From NCBI GenBank assembly GCA_002499345.1, contig DALF01000019.1, forward strand, positions 1 through 64,000: 64,000 bases of DNA, read 5' to 3'. Origin of the DNA: Euryarchaeota archaeon UBA170. GTDB lineage: Archaea > Thermoplasmatota > Poseidoniia > Poseidoniales > Thalassarchaeaceae. The position numbers and the translations under genes were made by a program. Below the pieces are notes generated by a model, which saw only the letters and a program-made list of their open reading frames with translations, was not told where the DNA came from and did not search any database. Within the stretch, counting starts at the first letter, position 1. Each line of letters begins with the position of its first letter. Positions 63,349 to 64,000 of the stretch are shown here, piece by piece.

Positions 63349-63708
63349 CTATATCCAGACGTCGTTAGATGAGGTCAGGTCATTGGTTACATTGCCCGTA
63401 TTAACTACCCCTCTAGGCTCCACTAGCATAACTTTGCACTCTTCGAGAGAGTATGGCTTGTGATCTACCCCCTTTGGAACCACATACATCTCTCCCTCAT
63501 TGAGATGCACAGTTTCACTCTCCATCTCGATGAACATGGATCCCTGAAGAACGATGAAGGCCTCGTCCGTATCAGTATGATTATGCCAAACGAATTCCCC
63601 CTCTATCTTGACTAATTTAAACTGATAGTCATTCATTTCGGCAATAACCTTCGGAGACCAGAGGTCCGAGAACTCTGATAGCTTCTCAGTGAAATTGACC
63701 TTCGTCAT
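63349..63708 (-). CDS. small cupin-domain protein
   Basis: 119 residues. WHNHTDTDEAFIVLQGSMFI (H-x-H-x4-E) and EGEMYVVPKGVDHKPYS are cupin motifs 1 and 2, giving a likely metal site of three His and one Glu. Single-domain cupins of this type are isomerases, dioxygenases or sensors; nothing points to one. Its start overlaps the stop of the TrhO gene by 4 nt (63705-63708, ATGA), so the two are translated together. Confidence 0.85.
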   Translation of the reverse strand: MTKVNFTEKLSEFSDLWSPKVIAEMNDYQFKLVKIEGEFVWHNHTDTDEAFIVLQGSMFIEMESETVHLNEGEMYVVPKGVDHKPYSLEECKVMLVEPRGVVNTGNVTNDLTSSNDVWI

Positions 63709-64000
63709 AACAGACCAGCTCCCGTATCATAGCAGAAGGGACAGTACTCCTCAACAGAGTACATGTCGGATTCTAGGTCTTCGGGGGAAAGCGGCTCCCT
63801 GCACTTGAAACACATCTCATGATCTGCCTCCTGAAGATTCTTATCGAGCGCTACGCGTTGATCAAACACAAAGCAGTCGCCATTCCAATGAGAACCTCCT
63901 GTTTCTCTGAAGTACCCTAGTACCCCACCTTTGATTTGATAAACCTCTTCCCAGCCTTGGTTCTCCATTACTATGCTTGCTTTCTCACATCTGATACCAC
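63705..64000 (-). CDS. trhO: tRNA uridine-34 hydroxylase TrhO, C-terminal part (cut by window end)
   Basis: The frame is open to the window edge; the ATG at 63966-63968 is internal. At the edge it reads GIRCEKASIV, which is the rhodanese active-site loop (C-T-G-G-I-R-C-E-K) of the YceA/UPF0176 family. Downstream EVYQIKGGVLGYF, HWNGDCFVFDQRVALD and the C-terminal cysteines CFKC and YCPFC complete the TrhO C-terminus. TrhO makes 5-hydroxyuridine at tRNA position 34 with O2. The gene is coupled to the cupin gene by a 4-nt overlap. The N-terminal half is outside the window. Confidence 0.88.
   Translation of the reverse strand, partial: GIRCEKASIVMENQGWEEVYQIKGGVLGYFRETGGSHWNGDCFVFDQRVALDKNLQEADHEMCFKCREPLSPEDLESDMYSVEEYCPFCYDTGAGLL

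Noticed and set aside
63705..63968. Independent 87-residue small protein
   Set aside because: The frame stays open to the window end with the TrhO active-site loop, so the ATG at 63968 is internal.
1..64000. CRISPR arrays, insertion sequences, prophage
   Set aside because: No regularly spaced repeats, transposase or phage structural genes were seen on either strand.

Overview
The window looks like a chromosomal segment of an uncultivated planktonic euryarchaeon, most plausibly Marine Group II/III (Poseidoniia, Thermoplasmata-related). This is an inference from gene content. The information-processing core is archaeal: Orc1/Cdc6, a group II chaperonin (thermosome), Bud32, a divergent TBP-like protein, an archaeal phosphopantetheine adenylyltransferase fused to a GTP-dependent dephospho-CoA kinase, and a cytosolic Mrp-type ATPase. 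Mixed in are many bacterial-type genes: DnaK, bacterial-type ThrRS, GlpX, NadA, a CysJ-like diflavin reductase, TrhO, ABC-F, and acyl-CoA/aromatic metabolism enzymes. Genes are tightly packed, often with 1-8 nt overlaps, and no insertion sequence, prophage or CRISPR array was seen.

Layout. 1-0.8 kb: N-terminal part of an ABC exporter and tRNA-Gly(UCC). 1-8.9 kb: TatD-like hydrolase, TBP-like protein with an unknown partner, acyl-CoA thioesterase, an EF-Tu-like protein with a degenerate G domain, a membrane-anchored low-complexity protein, a PfkB kinase and biotin carboxylase. 8.9-15.3 kb: diflavin reductase, MBL-fold hydrolase, an AT-rich intergenic stretch directly before orc1/cdc6 (candidate replication origin), the CoA-biosynthesis fusion, and a GC-rich, highly structured non-coding interval of unknown class. 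15.3-18.7 kb: a giant wHTH protein divergent from two tandem small wHTH paralogues. 18.7-21.7 kb: moaE-moaC-glpX-fba, an apparent operon joining molybdopterin synthesis with bacterial-type gluconeogenesis. 21.8-26.9 kb: a plus-strand cluster of flavoprotein, crotonase, BoxB-like di-iron oxygenase, an unknown protein and 3-hydroxyacyl-CoA dehydrogenase, then a SemiSWEET gene that runs into tRNA-Gly(CCC). This cluster is the best candidate for an undescribed pathway.

27-38 kb: DEAD-box helicase, ABC-F ATPase, membrane-anchored hydrolase, SixA-like phosphatase, two more crotonases around an aldehyde dehydrogenase, a proline-rich repeat protein, RdgB, Bud32 and NadA. 38-48 kb: a PAP2 enzyme fused to a large putative extracellular domain, a cysteine-free Mrp ATPase, an ArsC/LMW-PTP protein, tRNA-Gly(GCC), a 1031-residue surface protein, agmatinase-like protein and a secreted M14 carboxypeptidase. 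48-64 kb: leucyl aminopeptidase, DnaK with an Hsp20-like partner divergent from the thermosome, SDR-type threonine dehydrogenase, CTP synthase, TPR protein, NAD-kinase-like protein, ThrRS with an MFS transporter, a cupin, and the C-terminal part of TrhO cut by the window end.

How it fits together: several modules point to an aerobic heterotroph that takes up peptides and organic acids. Secreted carboxypeptidase plus aminopeptidase handle peptides; crotonases, HAD, ALDH, thioesterase and the BoxB-like oxygenase handle acyl-CoA or aromatic-CoA substrates; FBPase and aldolase run gluconeogenesis. All three tRNA-Gly isoacceptors (UCC, CCC, GCC) lie in this one window, each intronless with an encoded CCA.
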